Part shown: positions 8,605-16,266 of the stretch, one piece after another
Position numbering within the stretch: position 1 is the stretch's first letter
Layout: every line of letters starts with the position of its first letter
From: Selenomonas sp. AB3002
Lineage (GTDB): Bacteria; Bacillota; Negativicutes; Selenomonadales; Selenomonadaceae
DNA length: 64,000 nt
Assembly: GCF_000702545.1 (NCBI RefSeq)
Contig: NZ_JNIO01000002.1
Location: 620,001-684,000, forward strand
Direction of reading: 5' to 3'
Program-made: the position numbers and the translations under genes
The notes under the pieces: generated by a model
Told to the model about the DNA's origin: nothing
The model's database searches: none
The model's input: only the letters and a program-made list of their open reading frames with translations

Positions 8605-9845
8605 TTCGGCACCATATCGTCAGCCGTCAGCGTGCCTTCTTTGGCCTTCTGGGAAAGCTCCGCCGTGGCGGTGAACAGCACGTCGGAGGAGCTGTTGAGA
8701 GCCGTCTCGCAGGAATCCTGCAGTACGCCGATGATGAAGCCTACTGCTACCACCTGCATGGCAATGTCATTGCCGATGCCGAAGGAGGAGCAGGCCACGG
8801 GAATCAGCAGCAGGGAGCCGCCGGCTACGCCGGAAGCGCCGCAAGCGCCTACCGTGGACACGATGCACAGCAGGAGAGCCGTGGGCAGGTCTACGCTTAT
8901 CCCCATGGTGTGGGCAGCTGCCAGGGACAGCACCGCGATGGTGATGGCCGCGCCGCTCATGTTGATGGTAGCGCCAAGAGGAATGGAAATGGAATAAGTA
9001 TCCGGATTCAGCCCCAGGCGCTCACAGAGAGAGAGGTTCACGGGAATATTGGCAGCAGAGCTTCTGGTGAAGAACGCATAGACGCCGCTTTCCTTCAAAG
9101 TAGTCCAAACCAGCGGATACGGATTCCTGTGCAGGTGCAGGTACACGATCAACGGGTTCATGATCAGAGCCACCGTGAAGAAAGCGCCCAGGAGCACTGC
9201 CAGGATCTGCAGGTAGCTCACCATGGAGGAAAGACCGCTCTCGCCGATGGCATTGGCCACCAGGCCCATGATGCCGAAGGGAGCAAAGCGGATGACCCAC
9301 TGGACAATCTTGGTCACAGTCTTGGCCAGGTCAGACAGCATCTCCTTGGTGCTGTCTGAAGCAGAGTGCAGGGCGATGCCTGCCAGCACACCCCAGGCCA
9401 GGATACCGATGTAGTTGGCGCTGGCCAAAGCATGGATGGGGTTGTCCACCACACTGAGAATCAGGTTGTGGAGCACTTCCAGAATGCCGGAGGGAGGCGC
9501 CACCTCGGCATCCGTCACCGCCAGCTGCAAAGCCGTGGGAAAAGCAAAGGAGTAAAGCACCGCCACCAGGGAGGCGCAAAACGTAGCGAACACATAAAGC
9601 CGCACAATGGGCTTCATAGCCGCACTGGCATCGGCGCTTTTCTGGGCCATGGCGTTCATGACCAGCACGAACACCAGAATGGGTGCCACGCCCTTCAAGG
9701 CCTTGACGAACAGGTCACCGAAAACGGAAACCACTGGGATTGCTGCCGGTGCAAACAGCGCCAGCAGGATGCCCACTACCAGGCCCATGGCGATGAGCTT
9801 GATCAGGGCTGTTTCCTGATATTTCTTGCTTACTTTCTTCAACAT
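8598..9845 (-). CDS. sstT: serine/threonine:sodium symporter SstT
   Basis: About 415 residues of a DAACS-family transporter with eight membrane segments and re-entrant loops. SstT-like blocks are [61 protein letters not shown] and the end [20 protein letters not shown]. It imports L-serine and L-threonine with sodium through the inner membrane. The reading frame is open to 9893, but the start at 9845 is preferred because GAGGGG stands 9 bases before it; the earlier codons are part of a repeat element (9866-10023). Confidence 0.93.
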   Translation of the reverse strand: MLKKVSKKYQETALIKLIAMGLVVGILLALFAPAAIPVVSVFGDLFVKALKGVAPILVFVLVMNAMAQKSADASAAMKPIVRLYVFATFCASLVAVLYSFAFPTALQLAVTDAEVAPPSGILEVLHNLILSVVDNPIHALASANYIGILAWGVLAGIALHSASDSTKEMLSDLAKTVTKIVQWVIRFAPFGIMGLVANAIGESGLSSMVSYLQILAVLLGAFFTVALIMNPLIVYLHLHRNPYPLVWTTLKESGVYAFFTRSSAANIPVNLSLCERLGLNPDTYSISIPLGATINMSGAAITIAVLSLAAAHTMGISVDLPTALLLCIVSTVGACGASGVAGGSLLLIPVACSSFGIGNDIAMQVVAVGFIIGVLQDSCETALNSSSDVLFTATAELSQKAKEGTLTADDMVPNK

Positions 9846-9865
9846 CTTAGACATCCCCTCTTTTA

Positions 9866-10023
9866 GGGAACTGTCCGCAAATAAATTAAACATCTTGCTT
9901 GTCTGAATTCCCCCTGTCTGCGTTATCGTCGTTCGACGTAGCGCCGCTACGCCTCACTCCTCTGCCTTGACAGTGAAAATTCATCCTACGCAATCTTGTT
10001 TAATTTATTTTCTACCAGTTCCC
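9866..10023. repeat. 156-158 bp palindromic MITE-like element (family C), copy 1
   Basis: Terminal inverted repeats GGGAACTG / CAGTTCCC enclose AAATAAATTAA near the left end and its partner TTTAATTTATTT near the right end, with a central hairpin GACGTAGCGCCGCTACGCC. From GGAACTG to CAGTTCC it is 156 bases, exactly the same as copy 2 at 17939-18094. It lies five bases upstream of the sstT ribosome binding site, so it forms the sstT leader or interrupts its promoter region. Confidence 0.75.
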
Positions 10024-10156
10024 CACACCATCCTTCCTTATTGTATATTAGTCCACTTGTATTACTACTTGTGTAAGTATATCAGAAACATTACATCTTA
10101 ACAAGAGATTTTTGCCATTTTTGTACGCACAGAGAGGATTTTCTTTTCCCTGTAGT

Positions 10157-10189
10157 AAAAAAAGAGTACACCACACAGTGATGTACTCT
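10157..10189 (-). terminator. terminator downstream of rfbD
   Basis: On the minus strand AGAGTACA / TGTACTCT pair across an 11-base loop and are followed by seven T residues. It lies beyond repeat A copy 4, so that repeat is inside the rfbD 3' untranslated region. Confidence 0.8.
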
Positions 10190-10210
10190 CACGAAGGACA
10201 GTATCGCACT

Positions 10211-10338
10211 CCGGCGCCCATGGATGGGCGCTCTTGCGGCCGTTGGATTTCAGGATGAAATGCAAGGCCGGTAAATATGCCACTGGCATATTTACCTTTT
10301 GGTTCGTTTTCTTTGCGCCAAAGAAAATGAACAGCCGT
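10211..10338 (-). repeat. dispersed repeat family A, copy 4
   Basis: Read on the minus strand it starts three bases after the rfbD stop: ACGGCTGTTCATTTTC, the TTTGGCGCAAAG palindrome, AACGAACCAAAAG, an inserted inverted repeat (GGTAAATATGCC / GGCATATTTACC) and GCGCCCATCCATGGGCGC. Same relation to its gene as copies 1-3. Confidence 0.85.
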
Positions 10339-10341
10339 ATT

Positions 10342-11187
10342 TTACTTTTGAAGTTCGATAAGATATCTTCCCACCGCATCCTGCCATCTAGGCAGACGGT
10401 TGAACCCTGCCCTGTCCAAAGCCTCCTTGCTCATGCGCGAGTTATGGGGCCGGACAGCCTTGGTGGGGAACTTGTCAGAGGTGACCCGCTCCACTTCCAC
10501 CTTCACCCCGGCCTGCCGGAAAGTCTCGATAGCCAGGTCAGCCCAGGAGCAGAAGCCCTCGTTGGTGGCGTGGTAAGTGCCGTACTTGTCGGACGTCACC
10601 ATCTCTGCCAGCAGCACCGCCAGATCACGGGTGTAGGTTGGGGACCCCACCTGGTCATCCACCACAGTGAGCTTGTCATGGTTTTCGGAAAGCTTCAGCA
10701 TAGTGCGGATGAAGTTCTTGCCATTGTAGCCAAAGACCCAGGAAATGCGCACGATGAAGTATTTCGTGAGGATTTCCCTGACGGCCTCCTCACCTGCCAG
10801 CTTGGAAGCGCCATAGACATTCACGGGAGAAGTAGGAGCGTCCTCGCTGTATGCTTCCTCTCCCGTTCCTGGGAATACGTAATCAGTGCTGATGTAAATG
10901 AGCTTGGCGTCAATCTCCCTGCACAGCTTGGCCAGTACACGGGTGCCCTCACTATTCACCACCCGGCAGGCCTCAGGCTCATCCTCAGCCTTATCCACTG
11001 CTGTATAGGCAGCACAGTGAATCACCGCCTCGGGGCGGAATTTCTTCAGATAAGCCTCCATCTTCACAGGCTCAGTCAGAGGGAACTCCTTGCTGGAAAC
11101 GCCCCGCACTTCCTGCCCTTCGCTCTCCAGCTGTTTCACGCAATCATACCCCAGCTGGCCCGTCACGCCAGTAACCAATATCTTCAC
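10342..11187 (-). CDS. rfbD: dTDP-4-dehydrorhamnose reductase
   Basis: 281 residues of the extended SDR type. The NAD(P) loop is TGVTGQLGYDCV (about 6-17); HCAAYTAVDKAEDE, YISTDYVFPG, the catalytic YGASKLAGE and RISWVFGYNGKNFIRTML all match RfbD/RmlD. It performs the last step of dTDP-L-rhamnose synthesis. The start is GTG at 11187 with AAGGGG about 11 bases before it. The other rml genes are not nearby, and rhamnose would feed the cell-surface polysaccharides encoded further right. Confidence 0.92.
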   Translation of the reverse strand: MKILVTGVTGQLGYDCVKQLESEGQEVRGVSSKEFPLTEPVKMEAYLKKFRPEAVIHCAAYTAVDKAEDEPEACRVVNSEGTRVLAKLCREIDAKLIYISTDYVFPGTGEEAYSEDAPTSPVNVYGASKLAGEEAVREILTKYFIVRISWVFGYNGKNFIRTMLKLSENHDKLTVVDDQVGSPTYTRDLAVLLAEMVTSDKYGTYHATNEGFCSWADLAIETFRQAGVKVEVERVTSDKFPTKAVRPHNSRMSKEALDRAGFNRLPRWQDAVGRYLIELQK

Positions 11188-11238
11188 GATTGAATCGACC
11201 CCTTCTACGATAAAGAAATATTATTGCACTGCTTGTAA

Positions 11239-11268
11239 ATTCTACCACCTCTGTAGTTAATCCTGCAA
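11239..11268 (-). promoter_or_regulatory. promoter of rfbD
   Basis: TTGCAG (11263-11268) and TAGAAT (11239-11244) on the minus strand with an 18-base spacer, about 50 bases before the GTG. The -35 box lies just beside repeat B copy 1. Confidence 0.65.
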
Positions 11269-11281
11269 AGGCATAAAAAAA

Positions 11282-11467
11282 GCCTCCACCGCTTGCGGGG
11301 GAGGGGGACCGGCGGAGCCGGTGGAAGGGGGGAATAAGCAGCCGAACAGTATACTTAAAAGATACTTGTTCGACCCCTAGCCCCCCTTCCGTCAGCCCTT
11401 TGGGCTGCCACCCCCAGGGAGCCCGCAGGGCTCCCGCGCTTACGCGCCCCCCGTAAACGGTGGAGGC
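11282..11467. repeat. GC-rich inverted-repeat element (family B), copy 1
   Basis: Ends GCCTCCACCG and CGGTGGAGGC are perfect inverted repeats. Inside are GGCGGAGCCGGTGGAAGGGG, CCCCCCTTCCGTCAGCCC and TTTGGGCTGCCACCC, which match copy 2 at 14649-14772. The central part (11336-11382) differs. It fills almost all the space between the macB-like permease stop and the rfbD promoter. Confidence 0.8.
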
Positions 11468-11477
11468 TTATATAGAG

Positions 11478-12764
11478 TTACTCATATCTAAGCGCTTCAA
11501 TGGGATCCAGTTTAGCCGCTTTCCTGGCCGGGTAGATCCCGAAGAAAAGCCCTATCCCTACGGCGAAGAAGAAGGACACAAAAATGGGCAGGGGCGTGAT
11601 GAGGGTCTGGAAGCTGCCCAGCTTTGCGATGATCTGAGAAGCCCCGCACCCCAGCACTATGCCGATGATGCCGCCCACGATGCCTATCACCATGGACTCA
11701 ATCATGAACTGCATCATGATATTGCCATAAGTGGCTCCCAGGGCCTTGCGGATGCCGATTTCCCGGGTGCGCTCTGTCACCGACACCATCATGATATTCA
11801 TGATGCCGATGCCGCCTACCAGCAGGGAAATCCCCGCAATGCAGCCCAGGAGGATGGTCAGCATGGAAGTGCTCTCACTCACCGCCTCCATAAGGCTGGT
11901 GAGATTCCGCACATTGAAGTCGTCATCCTTCCCTGCCAGGATGTGATGGCGTTGCCGCAGGAGAGTTTCTATCTCTGCCTGGACCTGATCCATATCGTCC
12001 TGGCTCGTGACCTGCACGTTGATGGACTGGACGTAGGTGATGCCCAGCATGCGCTCCTGGGCCGTAGTCAGGGGGATGTAAATCATATCATCCTGATCCT
12101 GCCCCATGGAGGACTGGCCCTTGCTTTCCAAAAGGCCAATGACCTTGAAGGGCTGATTGTTGATGCGGATATTCTTGCCCACGGGATTGTCCGTGCCAAA
12201 GAGATTGGAAGCTACTGTGGTGCCGATGACGGCCACTCTCTGCCTTTTGTTCATATCGCTCTGGCTGATGAAAGAGCCATAGCCTACAGTCAGGGCGCGG
12301 ATGGACATGAGTTCCGGCGTCACCCCCTGCACGGAGGTATTCCAGTTCATATTGCCGTTGACCACCTGATAAGAACCGCTGACGGTGGGCGAAACATAGT
12401 CAATGCCCTTGATCTTCTCCTTGATGGCCTCGGCATCATCGTATTTCAAAGTCTGCATGGAGCCTGCCGCCCCCCGGACGCCGCCGCGATTGGAGGAGCC
12501 GGGAGAGACAATCAGCATATTGGAGCCCAGGCTGGAAATGGAGCTGGTGACATTACTCTTGACCCCCATGCCCACGGACACCAGGGCAATCACCGCCCCC
12601 ACGCCGATGATGATGCCCAGCATGGTGAGGAAGGTCCTCATCTTGTTGGCCTTCAGGGCTATGATAGCCATCACGAAGCACTGCCGCGCATCGTTGAGCC
12701 AGAACTTGTGGGCCTTGGCGGTGAAGGGTGGGAGCTTGAAGGACTTCGCCTGCTCAGATAACAT
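11478..12764 (-). CDS. MacB-type ABC transporter permease
   Basis: 428 residues: a first membrane helix near 40-62 (MRTFLTMLGIIIGVGAVIALVSV), a large extracytoplasmic MacB_PCD domain (about 65-300), then the FtsX-like domain with three helices (SMLTILLGCIAGISLLVGG; ERTREIGIRKALGATYGNIM; the C-terminal RKAAKLDPIEALRYE). It is the membrane half of a MacAB-TolC-type pump that exports macrolides, peptides or lipoprotein-like substrates. Unlike E. coli MacB, the ATPase is a separate gene, overlapping by 11 bases. Last gene of the tolC-macA-ATPase-permease group. Confidence 0.9.
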   Translation of the reverse strand: MLSEQAKSFKLPPFTAKAHKFWLNDARQCFVMAIIALKANKMRTFLTMLGIIIGVGAVIALVSVGMGVKSNVTSSISSLGSNMLIVSPGSSNRGGVRGAAGSMQTLKYDDAEAIKEKIKGIDYVSPTVSGSYQVVNGNMNWNTSVQGVTPELMSIRALTVGYGSFISQSDMNKRQRVAVIGTTVASNLFGTDNPVGKNIRINNQPFKVIGLLESKGQSSMGQDQDDMIYIPLTTAQERMLGITYVQSINVQVTSQDDMDQVQAEIETLLRQRHHILAGKDDDFNVRNLTSLMEAVSESTSMLTILLGCIAGISLLVGGIGIMNIMMVSVTERTREIGIRKALGATYGNIMMQFMIESMVIGIVGGIIGIVLGCGASQIIAKLGSFQTLITPLPIFVSFFFAVGIGLFFGIYPARKAAKLDPIEALRYE

Positions 12765-13476
12765 CCATCACCACTCCCTTCCCTGCATCCCGGGTGATCT
12801 TCCCATCACGCACCAACAGCTGCCGGCTGGCACAGGCAGCAATCTCCGGCTCATGGGTGACCAGGATGATAGTGCGCCCAATCTCGTGCATGCTCTCAAA
12901 GATTTCCATGATGTCCTTGGTGGACTTGGTATCAAGGTTGCCTGTGGGCTCGTCTGCCATGATGATATGCGGGTCATTCACCAGGGCCCGGGCGATAGCC
13001 ACCCTCTGGCGCTGGCCGCCGGAAAGTTCATTTGGCTGGTGGTCGGCCCGGTCCTCAAGGCCCACCGCCTGCAGGCACTGCATGGCCCGCTCCAGCCTGT
13101 CCTTCTTGCCCACCCCGGCATAGACCAGAGGCAGGGCCACATTGTCAAGAGCCGAAATGCGGGACAGCAGGTTGAAGTTCTGGAACACAAAGCCGATTTT
13201 CTTATTGCGGGTGATGGCTAATTTATCATCGCTAAGGCCCGCCACTTCCTCCCCGTCCAGCTTGTAAGAGCCGGTGCTGGGACGGTCAAGGCAGCCCAGG
13301 ATATTCATCAGCGTGGATTTGCCCGAGCCGGAGGGGCCCATGAGAGCAGCAAACTCCCCCTGATGGATGTCCAGGTCGATACCGTCCAACGCCGCCAGTT
13401 CCTCCCCGCCTATCTTATATACTTTGCGTATGCCCGTGAGCTTGATGGTCACATGGCGGTTGTCTTTTTCTGCCAT
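12754..13476 (-). CDS. MacB/LolD-type ABC transporter ATP-binding protein
   Basis: About 240 residues with Walker A GPSGSGKST, Q-loop FQNFNLL, signature LSGGQRQRVAIARAL, Walker B IIMADEPTGNLD and the H-loop VTHE. It powers the adjacent permease. The open frame reaches 13551, but GAGGAAG stands five bases before the ATG at 13476, which also clears the end of the adaptor gene (13499). The upstream-extended form would overlap macA in an implausible way. Confidence 0.93.
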   Translation of the reverse strand: MAEKDNRHVTIKLTGIRKVYKIGGEELAALDGIDLDIHQGEFAALMGPSGSGKSTLMNILGCLDRPSTGSYKLDGEEVAGLSDDKLAITRNKKIGFVFQNFNLLSRISALDNVALPLVYAGVGKKDRLERAMQCLQAVGLEDRADHQPNELSGGQRQRVAIARALVNDPHIIMADEPTGNLDTKSTKDIMEIFESMHEIGRTIILVTHEPEIAACASRQLLVRDGKITRDAGKGVVMDVI

Positions 13477-13498
13477 AACTACTTCCTCAGCTGTCTCG

Positions 13499-14626
13499 TC
13501 ACATGGGAGGCGGTCCGCCCTGATTCTTTTTTTTTGCGCTGTCACCAGCACCTGCCTTGGCTTTATAGTCAGCCACTATTTCCTCACCATCGGTGAGTCC
13601 CTCCAGGATTTCCACATACTCATCGCTGTAGATGCCTGTCATGACGTAGCGGTTCTCCTGAGTGCCGTCGGGATTCTTCACAATGACATAGGAGCCGTTG
13701 CTGTCAGTCTTGAGAGTGGAAATGGGCACCACCAGTGCGTTTTCCTTGTTGGCTGTATTGATTTCCACCCGGGCGGTCATGGAGGGCATCAGTATCCCTT
13801 CCGGGTCATCCACATCCAGGGTCACATAGTAGTAGATGACGCTGGCAGAGGAACTGGAGCTGGAGGAGGACGTAGAGGAATTGGTGTTCCAGCTGTTGCT
13901 GGTATCCGTCTGGGAAATCTTGGAAACCCTGGCCGTAAAAGTCTTGCCAGTATAGCTGTCCACGGTGAAGGTTGCCTCCTGGCCCACCTTCACATTGCCG
14001 ATATCCGTCTCATCCACTTTCGCCTGAATCTGCTTGCTGGAAAGGTCAGCGATGCGCATGATCACCGTGGGATTGCTGGTTCCCTGCACTGCCATGGTGC
14101 CCACAGTCTGGGGCTCGCCTACCACTACACCATCCATAGGGGCCACAATGACAGTTTCATTGAGGTCGCTTTCCGCTTCAGACAGGGCTGATACTGCCGT
14201 CTGATAGTTCAGGGTAGCATCCTCCAGGTCTGCATCAGTTTCTGCCCCAATGCCGTGCAGGTACACAGCGCGATTGTATTTGGCCCGGGTATTGGTGACC
14301 TTGAACTGGGCCTGGTCACGCTGGGCCTCAAAATCCTTGCCGTCCAGGATAGCCACAGTCTGCCCCGTCGTCACCGTGTCGTTTTCCTTCACCAGTATGC
14401 TCTTGATGCGGGCAGTAATCTTGGCGCTGACCTCTACGGAGTCCACCGGGCGGATAGTGCCCGTGGCGGAAACTGTGGACTTGATATTCATGCGCTCCAC
14501 CTTCACGGTCTTCACCGCAGCCGCCTGCTCGGCGGCCTGCTTCTGCTGATAGCTGGTGTAGGCATAGTAGCCGCCGCCAGCTAATAAAAGCAACGTTAGC
14601 ACGGCTGCTATAATTTTCTTGTTCAA
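13499..14626 (-). CDS. MacA-type periplasmic adaptor (membrane fusion) protein
   Basis: 375 residues: an N-terminal membrane anchor (4-22), a barrel-sandwich/lipoyl domain split around an alpha-hairpin (VSAKITARIKSILVKENDTV; MDGVVVGEPQTVGTMAVQG), a beta-barrel and a membrane-proximal domain (EYVEILEGLTDGEEIVADYK). It links the inner-membrane ABC pump to TolC. A run of serines (about 250-262), probably a flexible insertion, interrupts the beta-barrel region. The start is TTG at 14626, supported by GAGGTGA seven bases upstream. Repeat B copy 2 separates it from tolC. Confidence 0.9.
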   Translation of the reverse strand: MNKKIIAAVLTLLLLAGGGYYAYTSYQQKQAAEQAAAVKTVKVERMNIKSTVSATGTIRPVDSVEVSAKITARIKSILVKENDTVTTGQTVAILDGKDFEAQRDQAQFKVTNTRAKYNRAVYLHGIGAETDADLEDATLNYQTAVSALSEAESDLNETVIVAPMDGVVVGEPQTVGTMAVQGTSNPTVIMRIADLSSKQIQAKVDETDIGNVKVGQEATFTVDSYTGKTFTARVSKISQTDTSNSWNTNSSTSSSSSSSSASVIYYYVTLDVDDPEGILMPSMTARVEINTANKENALVVPISTLKTDSNGSYVIVKNPDGTQENRYVMTGIYSDEYVEILEGLTDGEEIVADYKAKAGAGDSAKKKNQGGPPPM

Positions 14627-14648
14627 GATAAAATCACCTCGTTATAAT

Positions 14649-14772
14649 TACCTGCCCCGTGAAACGGGGAAGGGGGGACCACCGAAGGTGGTGGAAGGGG
14701 CAAAAAGAGCAACTGCCCTTCTCCCCCTTCCGTCAGCCTTCGGCTGCCACCTCCCCCGCAAGCGGTGGAGGT
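14649..14772. repeat. GC-rich inverted-repeat element (family B), copy 2
   Basis: Runs from TACCTGCCCCG to AGCGGTGGAGGTA, imperfect inverted ends. It contains GGTGGTGGAAGGGG and CCCCCTTCCGTCAGCC, then TTCGGCTGCCACC, matching copy 1. It lies between tolC and macA, within what is probably one transcription unit. Confidence 0.8.
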
Positions 14773-14784
14773 AAGACCTACTCG

Positions 14785-16101
14785 TTACTCCTGCCCTAAT
14801 TTAGATGCAGCTGCCAGTTCGCTTTCAGTCAGGGAAACGCCCATGGCATTTTCCACTTCTGCCTTGTACCTTGCATAGTCATACTGGGCGCTGATGTAGT
14901 TGAACTTGGCTGTGGATAGAGCCAGCTGGGAATCGATGATATCCAGCATCAGGCCCTCGCCTGCCCGGTATTTTTCCGTGGCGATGTAGTAGTCCTCTTC
15001 TGCCTGATTCACAGCATCGCTGGTGGAATTGAAGCGCTTCTCTGCCTCCCGCATATTGTAGTAAGCGGTGCGCAGAGTGAGGTCCACTGTTTCCTTGTCC
15101 TTCTCCAGGTTCAGCTTTGCCACATCCCTGGCAATCTCTGCCTCATCCACCTGGGCTTTCGTGACACCGCTGTCAAAGATATTCCAGTTGACCCCCACGC
15201 CTGCGGACCAGTTGTGGCTGGAATCGCTGCCCGGGTGAAAATCATTGGACTGCCCCAGCCCAAGGCTGAGATTCACCGTAGGCAGGAATCCCGCCTTGGC
15301 CGCCTTGATGGCCAGTTCCTTCTGCTCCACCACATACTCATCAGAAAGCAGGTCCTTGCGGTTGCTGTAGGCGTAAGCCACAGCCTCACTAAGCTCAGGG
15401 CTGAATTTCTCATAGGCAAAGTCCGTAGTGAGGGTCAGGGGTTCCTCCCTGTCCATATTGATATAATTCCGCAGGGTTGCCAGCCTCACCTCATAAGCGT
15501 TCTGGGACCTGATGAGGTCCTGCTGGGCATTGGACAGCTCCACAGAGGAGCGCAGCACATCAATCTTCGCCTTGGAGCCGGCGGAGTAGAGCTGCTGCAC
15601 ATTGGTAAGGTGCGCCTGATAGTTGTCCACAGACTCCTGATTCACATCGATGTTCTTCTTGGCTTCCAAAGCATTATAGTAAGCCTTGATGACGGAGAGC
15701 TTCAGATCCTCCTGCTCCCGCTCCGTGGCCAGCTTCGCCGTGTCCACGCCTATCTCCCGTGACTTGATATTGGCCTGATTCTTGCCACCTGAGTAGATGG
15801 GCAGACTGCCGGAAAGGCTCAGGCTGTTGCTGTCACTCCTCTCCCCGCCGCTTCTTTTGCCCGTAGAGAGATTGTCGCTAGCTGACACGGACACGCCGTT
15901 ATTGCCCCTGGCCTGGCGCAGCTGTGCCTCAGCTGTCTCTTCCCCCTTCTTCGTCACCTTCAGCCCGGTGTTCTGGGCCAGGGCCATCTCGACGGCCTCA
16001 TCCAAGGAAAGGGCGGCACAGCTGCCCACTGCAGGCTGCACCAGTCCGCTGACTGCCAGAGTCAAAGCCAGCGCCCCCAAGCCCAGCTGTTTCCTCTTCA
16101 T
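14785..16101 (-). CDS. TolC-family outer membrane efflux protein
   Basis: 438 residues with a signal peptide (about 1-29: basic start, hydrophobic core, AVGSCAA) followed by two repeats of the TolC fold: LSLDEAVEMALAQNTGLKV at the mature start, long coiled-coil helices, and the second repeat around 255-400. It is the trimeric channel through the outer membrane that works with the MacA/MacB pump downstream and could also serve the type I secretion system at 29-35 kb, which has no TolC of its own. Its presence is the main evidence for a diderm envelope. GAGGGGG lies before the ATG. Confidence 0.9.
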   Translation of the reverse strand: MKRKQLGLGALALTLAVSGLVQPAVGSCAALSLDEAVEMALAQNTGLKVTKKGEETAEAQLRQARGNNGVSVSASDNLSTGKRSGGERSDSNSLSLSGSLPIYSGGKNQANIKSREIGVDTAKLATEREQEDLKLSVIKAYYNALEAKKNIDVNQESVDNYQAHLTNVQQLYSAGSKAKIDVLRSSVELSNAQQDLIRSQNAYEVRLATLRNYINMDREEPLTLTTDFAYEKFSPELSEAVAYAYSNRKDLLSDEYVVEQKELAIKAAKAGFLPTVNLSLGLGQSNDFHPGSDSSHNWSAGVGVNWNIFDSGVTKAQVDEAEIARDVAKLNLEKDKETVDLTLRTAYYNMREAEKRFNSTSDAVNQAEEDYYIATEKYRAGEGLMLDIIDSQLALSTAKFNYISAQYDYARYKAEVENAMGVSLTESELAAASKLGQE

Positions 16102-16135
16102 CTATATTCCCCCTCTAATATTCATACTCACTGCA

Positions 16136-16164
16136 ATTATATTAAAACAAGATTGTTTATACAA
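16136..16164 (-). promoter_or_regulatory. promoter of the tolC-macAB group
   Basis: TTGTAT (16159-16164) and TATAAT (16136-16141) on the minus strand, spacer exactly 17 bases, about 35 bases before the tolC ATG. Confidence 0.75.
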
Positions 16165-16209
16165 CATTAAAAAAAGATTATAATTTCATTAAAAATAACA
16201 GGGTATGTC

Positions 16210-16249
16210 AAATAAAATAAACACCCCCACAAGCTCTCATGGGGGTGTT
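16210..16249 (-). terminator. terminator of the 5'-nucleotidase gene
   Basis: On the minus strand AACACCCCCA / TGGGGGTGTT with a 10-base loop, followed by TATTTTATTT. Confidence 0.85.
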
Positions 16250-16266
16250 CCAAACATCATTGAATT

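Noticed and set aside
9846-9893. Upstream extension of SstT by 16 residues
   Set aside because: The extra codons come from the family C repeat; the start at 9845 has the only properly spaced ribosome binding site.
10098-10379. 93-codon minus-strand ORF in the sstT-rfbD gap
   Set aside because: It is made of repeat A copy 4 and the rfbD terminator, with no ribosome binding site.
11460-12761. 433-codon plus-strand ORF opposite the MacB-type permease
   Set aside because: Histidine- and aspartate-rich translation typical of antisense frames in GC-rich DNA; the permease is clear.
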